This document shows positions 27,096 to 36,664 of a stretch of 64,000 bases of DNA, piece by piece. The notes below the pieces were generated by a model that made no database searches, was not told the DNA's origin, and was given only the letters and a program-made list of their open reading frames with translations. How positions within the stretch are numbered: position 1 is the stretch's first letter; each line of letters begins with the position of its first letter. The position numbers and the translations under genes were made by a program. This DNA comes from DATBQN01 sp963755825 (lineage in GTDB: Bacteria; Acidobacteriota; Thermoanaerobaculia; Multivoradales; UBA5704): contig CAVWLA010000001.1 in the NCBI GenBank assembly GCA_963755825.1, positions 1,922,001 to 1,986,000 of the forward strand, in the 5' to 3' direction.

Positions 27096-27959
27096 TCAAG
27101 TGGCGATGCCGTAGTCGTAGAAGCCCTTGCCGCTCTTGCGCCCATGGAGGCCGGCGTCGACCATCTTCTTGAGCAGCGGGCAGGGGCGATACTTGCTGTC
27201 GTCGAACGCGTCGTGGAGCACGTCGATCGAGTAGAGGATGGTGTCGAGCCCGATCAGGTCGGCGGTTTCGAGCGGCCCCATCTTGTGGCCGAAGCAGCTC
27301 TTGAACAGGTGGTCGACCTGCTCCGCCGTGGCGACCCCTTCGTGCACAAGATAGACCGCCTCGTTGACGGTCAGCATGAGCACGCGGTTGGAGACGAAGC
27401 CGGGCGAATCGTTGACGACGATCGCCTCCTTGCCCATGCGGGAGAGGACGCCGAGCGCGGTGGCGAGAGTCTCCTCGCTGGTGTGATAGCCGCGGATGAC
27501 CTCGACCGTCGGCTTGAGCGGCACCGGGTTCATGAAATGGATGCCGAGGACGCGCGGCGCGCGCCGGGTGGCGCCGCCGATGCGGGTGATGGGGATCGCC
27601 GAGGTGTTGGCGGCGAAGCAGACCTCCTCGCGGCAGACGCGGTCGAGGCGCTCGTAGATGGGGAGCTTGACCTCCCACTTCTCGGTGGCGTTCTCGATGA
27701 CGAAGTCGGCGGCGGCCAGGGCGTCGAAATCGGTGGTGAAGAGGATGCGGTCGAGGACCGCATCCGCCCCTTCGCCGCCGGCGCCCTTCTTGAACATGCC
27801 CTGGAAGCGCACGCCGTTGCGGATGCCCGCCCGCGAGCGCTCGAGCGCCTCCTGGGCGACGTCGACGAGCACCACCCGGTGGCCGGTCTGCGAGAGATTC
27901 TGCGCCACGCCGACGCCCATCACGCCGGCGCCCACGACACCTACCGTCTGGATGTCCAT
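27096..27959 (-). CDS. 3-hydroxyacyl-CoA dehydrogenase family protein, FkbK-like
   Basis: This 287-residue NAD enzyme has the Rossmann motif GVVGAGVMGVGVAQ, FVIENATEK and the catalytic His-Asn segment GIHFMNPVPLKPTVEV. The C-terminal helical domain (NDSPGFVSNRVLML, GRKSGKGFYDY) is normal. The length fits FkbK/HbdA. It is the first gene of the four-gene minus-strand set and would oxidise the primary alcohol of glyceryl-ACP. Without the neighbours it could equally be a 3-hydroxybutyryl-CoA dehydrogenase. Confidence 0.9.
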   Translation of the reverse strand: MDIQTVGVVGAGVMGVGVAQNLSQTGHRVVLVDVAQEALERSRAGIRNGVRFQGMFKKGAGGEGADAVLDRILFTTDFDALAAADFVIENATEKWEVKLPIYERLDRVCREEVCFAANTSAIPITRIGGATRRAPRVLGIHFMNPVPLKPTVEVIRGYHTSEETLATALGVLSRMGKEAIVVNDSPGFVSNRVLMLTVNEAVYLVHEGVATAEQVDHLFKSCFGHKMGPLETADLIGLDTILYSIDVLHDAFDDSKYRPCPLLKKMVDAGLHGRKSGKGFYDYGIAT

Positions 27960-28152
27960 CGACCCTTCACATCTCCTTGTCCCGTGGCCCCGCCTGCCGG
28001 CGGCCGCGGGCTCTCGTCATCATATCGGGTTCGCCCGGACGGCCGGCCCGGCGGTCCTGCCGCCGGACGACCGAGCCCCGACTCTCTTAGGGTGCGACCC
28101 GCCCCCCGGCGCGGGACGGCGCGGGACCGCGGCTCGGGCGCCGGCGCCGGGC

Positions 28153-28749
28153 TCAGCGCACGTTCCAGAGCTTGTGCTGTTGCAGCGAGAGGCGCCAGCG
28201 CGGGTTCTCGCGCACCAGGCGGACGCACCACTCGAGGGTCCGGCGGTCGACCGCTTCGCCGTCGAACGCCGGCGAGATCAGGAAGTGCTCGGCGACGACG
28301 ACGGTCGCCGGGATCGCCTGGCCGAAGCCGCGCACGTACTTGACCTCGTCCGCCGAGCGCTGCCGGAGAGCGTGCTCGGCGACCTTCGGCGACACCGTGA
28401 TCCAGTCGATGCCCGCCGGCAGCGCGCGGCTGCCGTTGGTCTCGATCGCCAGCTGGTAGCCGGCGGCATGGAGGGTGTCGATCAGCTCGCGGTCGACCTG
28501 GAGAGCTGGCTCGCCGCCGGTGAGGACCACCCAGCGGCAGCCCTCCCCTACCGCTGCGAGCTCCGCCACGATCTCCGCCGCGGTCAGCCGGCGTCCCGAC
28601 TCGAACTCGGTGTCGCAGTCGAAGCCATGGGTCTCGGCGGTACAGGCTAGATTGCAGCGCGAGAAACGGAGGAAGAGGTTGGCGGTGCCGGCGCGGACGC
28701 CCTCGCCCTGGAGGCTGTAGAAGATCTCGTTGACCAGGTAGTCCGCCAC
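28153..28749 (-). CDS. queE: 7-carboxy-7-deazaguanine synthase (radical SAM)
   Basis: This 198-residue short radical-SAM enzyme converts carboxy-tetrahydropterin to CDG in the queuosine/deazapurine pathway. EIFYSLQGEGVRAGTANLF, VVLTGGEPALQ and IETNGSRALP are diagnostic. The cluster cysteines are C32, C36 and C45 (RCNLACTAETHGFDCD), a CX3CX8C spacing that differs from CX3CX2C. Variant spacings are known in QueE. No queC, queD or queF lies nearby in this window. The 193-base gap to the fkbK-like gene holds nothing I recognise. Confidence 0.92.
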   Translation of the reverse strand: MADYLVNEIFYSLQGEGVRAGTANLFLRFSRCNLACTAETHGFDCDTEFESGRRLTAAEIVAELAAVGEGCRWVVLTGGEPALQVDRELIDTLHAAGYQLAIETNGSRALPAGIDWITVSPKVAEHALRQRSADEVKYVRGFGQAIPATVVVAEHFLISPAFDGEAVDRRTLEWCVRLVRENPRWRLSLQQHKLWNVR

Positions 28750-28806
28750 GCCCGCCAGTCTACCAACGCCCCCTGAAACCGCGAGCGGCTACGGGAACCG
28801 GACGCC

Positions 28807-29208
28807 TCAGCGGCGCAGCCCGGCGAGGAGGCGCCGCAGGAGGTCGAGATCCACCGGCTTCACCAGGTGGTGGTCGAACCCCGCCTCGCGGCCGGCGGCG
28901 CGATCGCTCTCCTGTCCGTAGCCGGTGACGGCGATCACCAGGACGCCGGCGAGGTCGGGCTCGCGGCGCAGCCACCGCGCGACCTCGAAACCGTTCATCT
29001 TCGGCAGGCCGATGTCGAGGAGGACCGCGTGCGGCCGGAAGGCGGCGGCGGCCGCGATCGCGGCCTGGCCGTCGTGGACGACTTCGGCTACGTAATCCCA
29101 TAGACGGAGGAGGTCGGCGAGAGTCTCCGCCGCGTCGACGTTGTCCTCGACGACCAGCACCCGGACGTCCCTCTCGACGGAGGCGGGGGAAGAGTCGGGA
29201 GCGGGCAT
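28807..29208 (-). CDS. Single-domain response regulator
   Basis: This is a 133-residue receiver. It shows the acidic pair ED at 21-22 (VVEDNVDAAE), phospho-acceptor D65 (LLDIGLPKMNGFE), T in AVTGYG and K in HLVKPVD. There is no output domain. It lies alone behind queE, divergent from the 0.5 kb region that leads to a small secreted-peptide gene. The partner kinase is not adjacent. Confidence 0.93.
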   Translation of the reverse strand: MPAPDSSPASVERDVRVLVVEDNVDAAETLADLLRLWDYVAEVVHDGQAAIAAAAAFRPHAVLLDIGLPKMNGFEVARWLRREPDLAGVLVIAVTGYGQESDRAAGREAGFDHHLVKPVDLDLLRRLLAGLRR

Positions 29209-29703
29209 CGGAGGAGAGCGATTCTAGCGCGCGGCGGCTCCGCCCGCACCGCCGCCGGCGGCCGCGGTGCCTGCCGCGCCGCCGCAGCGCATCCCGGCAC
29301 CGGTGAGTGACCTGTGCGCCTCCTGCCGCCTTCTACGTCAAAGGACTGCGCGGAGAGTGCACCTCAACACCCACTTCCACTTTATTTCTGAACTGTTTCT
29401 TTGCGCGACGGCGCCGCCTGCCGAGGGCGTTTGCGCGCTGGCGATCGAGTGTCCCGGGCGCCTTTCCTTTCGGCACCCTCTCTGCAGCAAACGAAAGCGC
29501 CACGCTCGCCCCGGCGAATGTCAAATTTCTTTGCGCACGGGACTTCGGGAAATGCGCTTGGAGATTCGTGCATAATCCCGCCACACAGACCACTGATTTT
29601 CCCGCTGGCAGTCGCGAGGCTGTCGCGGTCGAACAATGTTGGCGAGGCGGGAGGCTGCGCCATTCCCGGTGCTCCCGAAATCCCGTCTAAAAGGAGAGAT
29701 GAC
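29209..29703. other. Gene-free upstream region of the small secreted-peptide gene
   Basis: This 495-base stretch has no convincing gene. Its right part (29300-29600) is visibly richer in A+T than the neighbourhood. It contains an 11-bp direct repeat TTTCTTTGCGC at 29396-29406 and 29526-29536. A candidate -10 word CATAAT lies at about 29572-29577. An SD, AAAAGGAGAG, lies just before the ATG at 29704. It probably holds the promoters for both divergent genes. Short frames here look like noise. Confidence 0.5.
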
Positions 29704-29937
29704 ATGTCACGTATCGCGCGCCGCACCCTCCCCGCACTGCTCGTCGTCCTCGTCCTCGGCATCGTCCCCGTTCCCGCGGCCCAGGCCCTGTCGATCTCCC
29801 ACAGGAGTTCGACGAATATCTATGGCCCCATCGATCTCAGCGGCTTTCTTCGCCACCTGTGGACGAGCCTGTCGACGATCTTTGGCCGCGATGGAGCTGG
29901 AACTGACCCAAACGGCAAACCCGGCCCCGGCCATTGA
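29704..29937 (+). CDS. Small secreted peptide precursor, unknown
   Basis: This 77-residue protein has a clear signal peptide (RRTLPALLVVLVLGIVPVPAAQA, residues 6-28 in outline), so a peptide of about 48 residues would be exported. The mature part has a WTSLSTIFGRDG segment and a Gly/Asp/Pro tail ending DPNGKPGPGH, with no cysteines. The SD is strong (AAAAGGAGAG). A perfect 11-bp hairpin follows the stop. The next gene encodes a cytosolic TPR protein, as in peptide-pheromone systems. I do not recognise the family with certainty. I recall short acidobacterial peptides with DPNG/DPDG tails, but that is memory rather than a search. Confidence 0.7.
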   Translation: MSRIARRTLPALLVVLVLGIVPVPAAQALSISHRSSTNIYGPIDLSGFLRHLWTSLSTIFGRDGAGTDPNGKPGPGH

Positions 29938-29944
29938 AGCCCCT

Positions 29945-29974
29945 GGCGCCGGTCCTTCCCGAGGGACCGGCGCC
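29945..29974 (+). terminator. Perfect hairpin after the secreted-peptide gene
   Basis: The arms GGCGCCGGTCC (29945-29955) and GGACCGGCGCC (29964-29974) enclose an 8-base loop. It starts 7 bases after the stop. Only a short TTTT occurs 10 bases later, so it may be a partial terminator or an mRNA-stabilising hairpin that sets the peptide level above that of the next gene. The 158 bases behind it contain AT-rich words (TAAAATC, CATAATCT) that could be a second promoter. Confidence 0.6.
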
Positions 29975-30132
29975 CGCCGAGCCGCGTTTTGGGCCGCGAT
30001 GTCCTCTCAGAGTTGAACTCCGTGTCACTTCGGCGTAAAATCCGCCCATAATCTACTTAGCCCTTGGCGCCGTATGTAGGGTAAGGGGACGATCAAGGGG
30101 ATGTCCACCGATCCACCCGGAGAGGCCGTGCG

Positions 30133-31497
30133 ATGCCTGTAAGGCACCTGGATGTCTTGCTGCTTGAGAAGTTTGCGGCCGCGCGGCTACGGCCCGACGA
30201 GATGATTCGCGCCGGCCGCCATCTCTCCTCCTGTTCCGTCTGCCGAGGAAGACTGCGGCGCGGCGTGAAGAACGGGGAGCAGCTACTCCGTCGGCTCCAT
30301 CTCAACGACCAACAGGGTTCGACTGCCGAGGAATACGAGGATCTCTTCGATCGGCTTTCCGATGAGACCAACCGCAAGGTTCAGAGACTTCAGAACGAAA
30401 AGAGTGACGCCCCGCGGCTGCTCCGGATTTTCTTGGCTCATTCAGCTACGGAGCAGGAAGCAATCGCTCAGAATGATGGTGTATTTCAGACAGCCGCCTT
30501 CATCGAAGGAATACTCGACAGAGCGCGCAACACTTGGGGCGATGATCAGTTTCGGTCGGAGTGGTTCTCGAACCTGGCGCTTGGAGTAGCCGATCGGCTA
30601 GACGTCGAAGTCTATGGCAGCGGTTTGATAAGTGACCTCAAGGCACGCGCTTGGGGATTCGTTGCCAATGCCCGCCGCATTCATTCCGACTTCCGCGGCG
30701 CAGAGGCGGCTTTCCGCGCCGCCGAAGACATGCTCGTCGACGGAAGTGGCGACCCATTGGAGTGGGCCCGTCTCCTAGATTTGAAAGCTTCTCTCCGTCG
30801 TGCTCAGCGTCGTTTTGAAGAGGCACTCCATCTCCTGGACGAGGTCGTGGGGATCTATCGCAAGATCAACGAACACCATCTTGAAGGCAGAGCGCTAATC
30901 AGCAAAGCGCTGATTTTCAACCACGCGAGTGAGCCAGAAAAGGCCGTACCTCTTCTGTTCGAGGCTCTAGAAAAGATCGACAGGAGTAAAGAGCACAGAC
31001 TGCTATTCAACATTCTCCAGAACCTCTCGCTGAGTTTGGTCACCCTCGGCCAGTATGACCAAGCGGCCGTCTTGCTCCCTCAAGCCCGACAGGCGGCGGT
31101 AGAGCTGGGGACCGCGGATGACATGACTCGAACTTTGTGGGTTGAGGGGCTGCTGGATCTTGGGATGCACAGATTTTCGGATGCCGAAGGCAAGCTGCAA
31201 AAGGTACGAGACCGATATGTAGAAATCGGGATCGGCTATAACGCGGCGCTGGTTTCGCTAGACCTTGCTAAGGTCTATCTGCAACAAGGCCGAAACGACG
31301 AGACCAAGCGAGTGGCGGCCGAGATGCATCCGATCTTTGTCGCACAAGACGTACAGCGCGAGGCCATCGCCGCCCTTCTCGTCTTCCAGCAGGCGGCCGA
31401 GCAGGAGAGCGCTTCTCTGCAGCTGGTCGAGCAGGTGATTCGCAGCGTGCGGCGGGCGCAGGCTGGACCGCAGCCGCGGCCCGAGCGCCCGACCTGA
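30133..31497 (+). CDS. Zinc-finger-like (HX3CX2C) TPR protein, unknown
   Basis: This 454-residue cytosolic protein has an N-terminal module resembling anti-sigma zf-HC2 fingers (H30, C34, C37 in GRHLSSCSVC). A long helical region of TPR units follows from about residue 130 to 430, for example ARLLDLKASLRRAQRRFEEA, AVPLLFEALEKI, QYDQAAVLLPQARQAAVELG and RVAAEMHPIFVAQDV. No TM segment or signal is present, unlike normal anti-sigma factors. Codon usage is less GC-rich than the neighbours, which suggests acquisition or different selection. The gene follows a secreted-peptide gene. A peptide-receptor or sigma-binding role is inference. I recall many paralogues in Acidobacteriota. Confidence 0.8.
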   Translation: MPVRHLDVLLLEKFAAARLRPDEMIRAGRHLSSCSVCRGRLRRGVKNGEQLLRRLHLNDQQGSTAEEYEDLFDRLSDETNRKVQRLQNEKSDAPRLLRIFLAHSATEQEAIAQNDGVFQTAAFIEGILDRARNTWGDDQFRSEWFSNLALGVADRLDVEVYGSGLISDLKARAWGFVANARRIHSDFRGAEAAFRAAEDMLVDGSGDPLEWARLLDLKASLRRAQRRFEEALHLLDEVVGIYRKINEHHLEGRALISKALIFNHASEPEKAVPLLFEALEKIDRSKEHRLLFNILQNLSLSLVTLGQYDQAAVLLPQARQAAVELGTADDMTRTLWVEGLLDLGMHRFSDAEGKLQKVRDRYVEIGIGYNAALVSLDLAKVYLQQGRNDETKRVAAEMHPIFVAQDVQREAIAALLVFQQAAEQESASLQLVEQVIRSVRRAQAGPQPRPERPT

Positions 31498-31508
31498 GGC
31501 GTCGTTCC

Positions 31509-31543
31509 GGAGGGGGCCGCCGCGGCGCTCTCCGGCCCCCTCC
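31509..31543. terminator. Hairpin between convergent TPR and thiC genes
   Basis: GGAGGGGGCC (31509-31518) and GGCCCCCTCC (31534-31543) form a perfect 10-bp stem between the two stop codons. No U-tract is present on either side. The location suggests a bidirectional terminator. Confidence 0.6.
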
Positions 31544-31546
31544 GAG

Positions 31547-33472
<1,926 letters not shown>

Positions 33473-33515
33473 GAGACTTTCCTTTCTGGATGGCGGAAGC
33501 TCGCGGGCGCAACGA

Positions 33516-33542
33516 GAAAAGCCGCACCCGGCAGGGTGCGGC
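33516..33542 (-). terminator. Intrinsic terminator in the thiC leader
   Basis: Read on the minus strand, GCCGCACCC-TGCC-GGGTGCGGC is a perfect 9-bp stem followed by TTTT. It sits 35 bases after the TPP aptamer and 43 bases before the thiC start. This arrangement makes the riboswitch a transcription-attenuation device. Confidence 0.88.
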
Positions 33543-33575
33543 CTCGAGGATGCGGCTCCGAGCTGGCCATCGTCG

Positions 33576-33653
33576 CTTCCCTTCGCTGGCATTACCCAGA
33601 TCAGGTGTTTGAGGGTCGTCCGTCGCCGGACTCTCAGCCTCGCGGCTCCCCTA
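33576..33653 (-). promoter_or_regulatory. TPP riboswitch (THI element)
   Basis: Minus-strand reading gives CTAGGGGAGCC, then GGCTGAGAG (complement of 33632-33638), ACCCTC, ACCTGATCTGGGTAATGCC and GCGAAGGGAAG. These are all the conserved blocks of the thiamine pyrophosphate aptamer in the correct order. It lies directly upstream of thiC and its attenuator hairpin, so high TPP should stop thiC transcription. Confidence 0.96.
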
Positions 33654-33784
33654 GCACTGCGCGTCGCATCGTACCATGCGCCCGCGGAGCGGGGAGGCGG
33701 CGGCCGGCTCGCTCCTCTTGCTGAGGACCCCACCGCCGCGTGTGATGTATCGTCTCCCTGCGGCAATCCGCGAGAGATCCGCCC

Positions 33785-34246
33785 TTGTCCGACGACCCCT
33801 CCAGCCCGCCTTCCGCTCGGCGACCGCGGCGCGCCCCGGGCGCCGGCGACCGCCTCGTCTCGGTCGTCATCCCCACCCAGAACGCCGCGGCGCACATCGA
33901 GCGCACCATCGCCGCGGTCTTCGATCAGGCGCCGTCGGCCGGCGTCAAGCTCGAGGTGGTGGTGGCGGACGAGGGCTCGACGGACGAAACCGCCATGCTC
34001 GCCTGCCGCGCCGGCGCGCGGGTGATCCTCCTCGGCGGGCCGGGCGGCCGCGGCCTCGACGGCTCGCTCGGCTCGGCGCAGAGCCGCGGCGCCGCCGCCG
34101 CGCTGGGCGACGACGTCGTCTTCCTCGATTCGTCCTGCGCTCCGCCGGCGGGCTGGCTGCTCACGGTCCTCGCCGAGCACGACCGCGCCGCGGCCGAGGG
34201 TCCCGCCAGCGGCGAGGCTCACGGCGAACCGCCGGAGCCTTCCTAG
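33785..34246 (+). CDS. Short GT2-like glycosyltransferase N-terminal domain
   Basis: This 153-residue protein carries the first half of a GT-A fold: VSVVIPTQNAAAHIERTIAA, VVVADEGSTDET and an A(Q)SRGAAAALGDDVVFLDSS stretch. The usual DxD metal motif reads as D-S-S and the C-terminal half of the enzyme is missing. It may be a decayed glycosyltransferase or a small divergent one. TTG at 33785 is the only reasonable start in frame before the fold. It is 38 bases before a peptidase gene. Confidence 0.6.
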   Translation: MSDDPSSPPSARRPRRAPGAGDRLVSVVIPTQNAAAHIERTIAAVFDQAPSAGVKLEVVVADEGSTDETAMLACRAGARVILLGGPGGRGLDGSLGSAQSRGAAAALGDDVVFLDSSCAPPAGWLLTVLAEHDRAAAEGPASGEAHGEPPEPS

Positions 34247-34283
34247 CCCTCTGCTACGATCCGCCCGCACTCCGGGAGGTCCC

Positions 34284-36179
34284 ATGCTCGACCGCGCCAC
34301 CGCCGGCCTTGTCGCCGGGCTCGCAGCGTTTTTCGCCATCGCCGCCGTCGCCGCTCCGCTCGGCTCCGCCGCCCGTGCGGCGACTCCGCCAGCGCCGCTC
34401 TCGGCGCCCGCCGCCGCGCCGGCCGAGTGGCTGACCCCAGCCGAGGCCGCCGGCTTCCGCTCGACTCCCAGCTACGCGGAAACCCTCGCCTTTCTCGACC
34501 GCCTGGCCCGCCGGATGCCGGAGATGACCGTCCGCTTCTATGGCAGCTCGGCGGGCGGGCGGCCGCTGCCGGTCGTCATCGTCGACCGCGACCGCGCCTC
34601 CCGCCCGGCGGCCGACGGCGCCCCCAGGCAGCGGCCGGTGGTGCTCATTCAGAACGGCATCCACGCCGGCGAGATCGACGGCAAGGACGCCTGCCTGATG
34701 CTGCTGCGCGATCTCGCCCTCGGCCGCCGCCGCGAGCTGCTCGCCGCCGCCACCCTCCTCATCCTGCCGATCTACAACGTCGACGGCCACGAGCGGGTGT
34801 CGCCCTACAACCGGCCCAACCAGAACGGCCCGGTCGAGGGGATGGGCTTCCGCACCACCACCGACGGCCTCGACCTCAACCGCGACTACCTGAAGCTGGC
34901 GAGCCCCGAGGCGCGGGCGCTCGTCGGCCTCGCCAACGCCTGGCGGCCGGACCTCTACGTCGACGACCACGTAACCGACGGCGTCGACCTCGATTGGGTG
35001 CTGACGACCACCTGGGTCGAGGCGCCGCAGGCGGCGGCACCGGTCGACCGCTGGCAGCGCGCCCACCTCCCCGCGGTGCTCGCCGCGGTGGCCCGCGACG
35101 GCCACAAGAACGGCCCCTACGTCGACTTGAAGGATCACAACGATCTGCGCCAGGGCATCAGCTCCTGGGTCGGCCAGCCGCGCTACTCGAGCGGCTACTT
35201 CCCGCTCCGCAACCGGCCGTCGATCCTCGTCGAGATGCACTCCTACAAGCCGTACCGCGACCGGGTGCTCGCCAACCGCGACTTCCTCGCCGAGCTCCTC
35301 GCCGAGATCGGCCGCGACCCGCAGGCGCTCCGCCGCGCCGTCGCCGAGGCCGACGCGGGGACGGTCGCCCTCGGCCGCCCCGCCGCGCCGCCGTCGACGG
35401 TCGCCGTCGCCTACGAGGAGAGCCCGGCCGCCGACACCCTGCGGGTGCCGTTCTACGCCGCGCGCCTCGCCACCTCGGTGGTGACCGGCAAGCCGCTCCT
35501 CCGCTTCACCCGCGGCGAGGTGGAAGAGCTCGCCGTCCCCTGGTTCCACGGCTCGCGCATCGCCGCCGAGCTGCCGCGGCCGCGCGGCTACCTGGTGCCG
35601 CCCGGCTGGCCGGCGATCGAGGAGCGCCTGCGCGGCCACGGCCTCGCCGTCCGCCGGCTGACGACGGCGGTCGAGCTGCCCGTCGAGACCGCGCGCGTCG
35701 CCGCCCCCATCTACGCCGCGGCGCCCTACCAGGGCCTGACGCGGATCGAGAAGGTGCAGGTCCGCCGCGCCGTCGAGCGGCGGACCATCCCCGCCGGCAG
35801 CCTGTGGATCCCCGCCGACCAGGCCGATTTCGCGGTCGCCGTGGCTCTCCTCGAGCCCGATTCGCCGGACTCGCTCCTCGCCTGGGGGCTGCTGTCGAGC
35901 GTCTTCGAGCGCAAGGAGTACTTCGAGCCGCGGGTGCTCGAGGGGCTGGCCGAAGAGAAGCTGGCGGACCCCGCCATCGCCGCCGCCTGGCGGCTCGCTC
36001 TCGCCGACCCGGCCTTCGCCGGCGACGCCGCCGCCCGCGCCGAGTGGTGGTACCGCCACACGCCGCATCGCGACGAGGGGATCGGCCTGGTGCCGGTCTT
36101 CCGCGTCGTCTCGCCGCCAGACCTGGGGAAGACCGAGCCCTGGAATGAGCCAGCCGCCGAGGGCGGCGGCGGCCGCTAG
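34284..36179 (+). CDS. M14 family metallocarboxypeptidase
   Basis: This 631-residue exported enzyme has a signal peptide (LVAGLAAFFAIAAVAAPLG). Zinc ligands are H127 and E130 (GIHAGEIDGK) and H229 (VDDHVTDGV), with catalytic Glu at about E317 (ILVEMHSYK). Substrate-binding LDLNRDYLK is present. A long C-terminal part (residues about 370-631) has no motif I know. Its stop overlaps the last 4 bases of a convergent DoxX gene. It is likely involved in extracytoplasmic peptide scavenging. Confidence 0.9.
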   Translation: MLDRATAGLVAGLAAFFAIAAVAAPLGSAARAATPPAPLSAPAAAPAEWLTPAEAAGFRSTPSYAETLAFLDRLARRMPEMTVRFYGSSAGGRPLPVVIVDRDRASRPAADGAPRQRPVVLIQNGIHAGEIDGKDACLMLLRDLALGRRRELLAAATLLILPIYNVDGHERVSPYNRPNQNGPVEGMGFRTTTDGLDLNRDYLKLASPEARALVGLANAWRPDLYVDDHVTDGVDLDWVLTTTWVEAPQAAAPVDRWQRAHLPAVLAAVARDGHKNGPYVDLKDHNDLRQGISSWVGQPRYSSGYFPLRNRPSILVEMHSYKPYRDRVLANRDFLAELLAEIGRDPQALRRAVAEADAGTVALGRPAAPPSTVAVAYEESPAADTLRVPFYAARLATSVVTGKPLLRFTRGEVEELAVPWFHGSRIAAELPRPRGYLVPPGWPAIEERLRGHGLAVRRLTTAVELPVETARVAAPIYAAAPYQGLTRIEKVQVRRAVERRTIPAGSLWIPADQADFAVAVALLEPDSPDSLLAWGLLSSVFERKEYFEPRVLEGLAEEKLADPAIAAAWRLALADPAFAGDAAARAEWWYRHTPHRDEGIGLVPVFRVVSPPDLGKTEPWNEPAAEGGGGR

Positions 36180-36664
36180 CGGGCGGCCCGCCGCGTCAGC
36201 CAGCCGTCGAGGCTCAGGCGGTCGCGCTCCGGCGGCACGGCGAGGGCGATGGCGAGGAGCAGCAGACGGGGAAAGATGTGGTGCGTGGTGTCGTAGAGCG
36301 GCTCGAGGAGCAGGTGTCCGTAGGTCACCACGACGAGGATGCAGCCGAGCGCGACATAGGCCTCGCGCCGCCGCCAACCCAAGCAGACGAGGGCGCCGGC
36401 GGCGAGCTCGACGAAGGGGATCACGACGCCGAAGGTCCACAGCAGCCAGAGCGGGATCCAGCTCGCCGCGTAGGGCTCGATGAAGAACCGCCGGGCGTGG
36501 CCGAGAGGTCCCAGCTCGAAGGTCTTCCAGAAGCCCGCCATGAAGAAGATCAGCCCCAGCACCCAGCGGACGAAGAAGACCGCCCAGGCGACGCCGTCGA
36601 GGGGCACCGGCGGCGTGGTCGCCCCGACCGGCGCGATCGTCTGGCTCGCCGCCGCGCCCATCAA
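36176..36664 (-). CDS. DoxX-like membrane protein
   Basis: This 162-residue protein has four predicted TM helices (FFVRWVLGLIFFMAGFWKTF, LLWTFGVVIPFVELAAGALV, VALGCILVVVTYGHLLL and LLLLAIALAVP). The pattern RWVLGLIFFMAGFWK...PFVELAAGALVCLG is characteristic of DoxX/SURF4-like proteins, some of which work in quinol-linked redox systems. It overlaps the upstream methyltransferase-like gene by 4 bases, so the two are coupled. Confidence 0.88.
   Translation of the reverse strand: MMGAAASQTIAPVGATTPPVPLDGVAWAVFFVRWVLGLIFFMAGFWKTFELGPLGHARRFFIEPYAASWIPLWLLWTFGVVIPFVELAAGALVCLGWRRREAYVALGCILVVVTYGHLLLEPLYDTTHHIFPRLLLLAIALAVPPERDRLSLDGWLTRRAAR

Noticed and set aside
28000..28150. Possible RNA gene in the gap before queE
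   Set aside because: GC-rich sequence without cloverleaf or other conserved RNA blocks.
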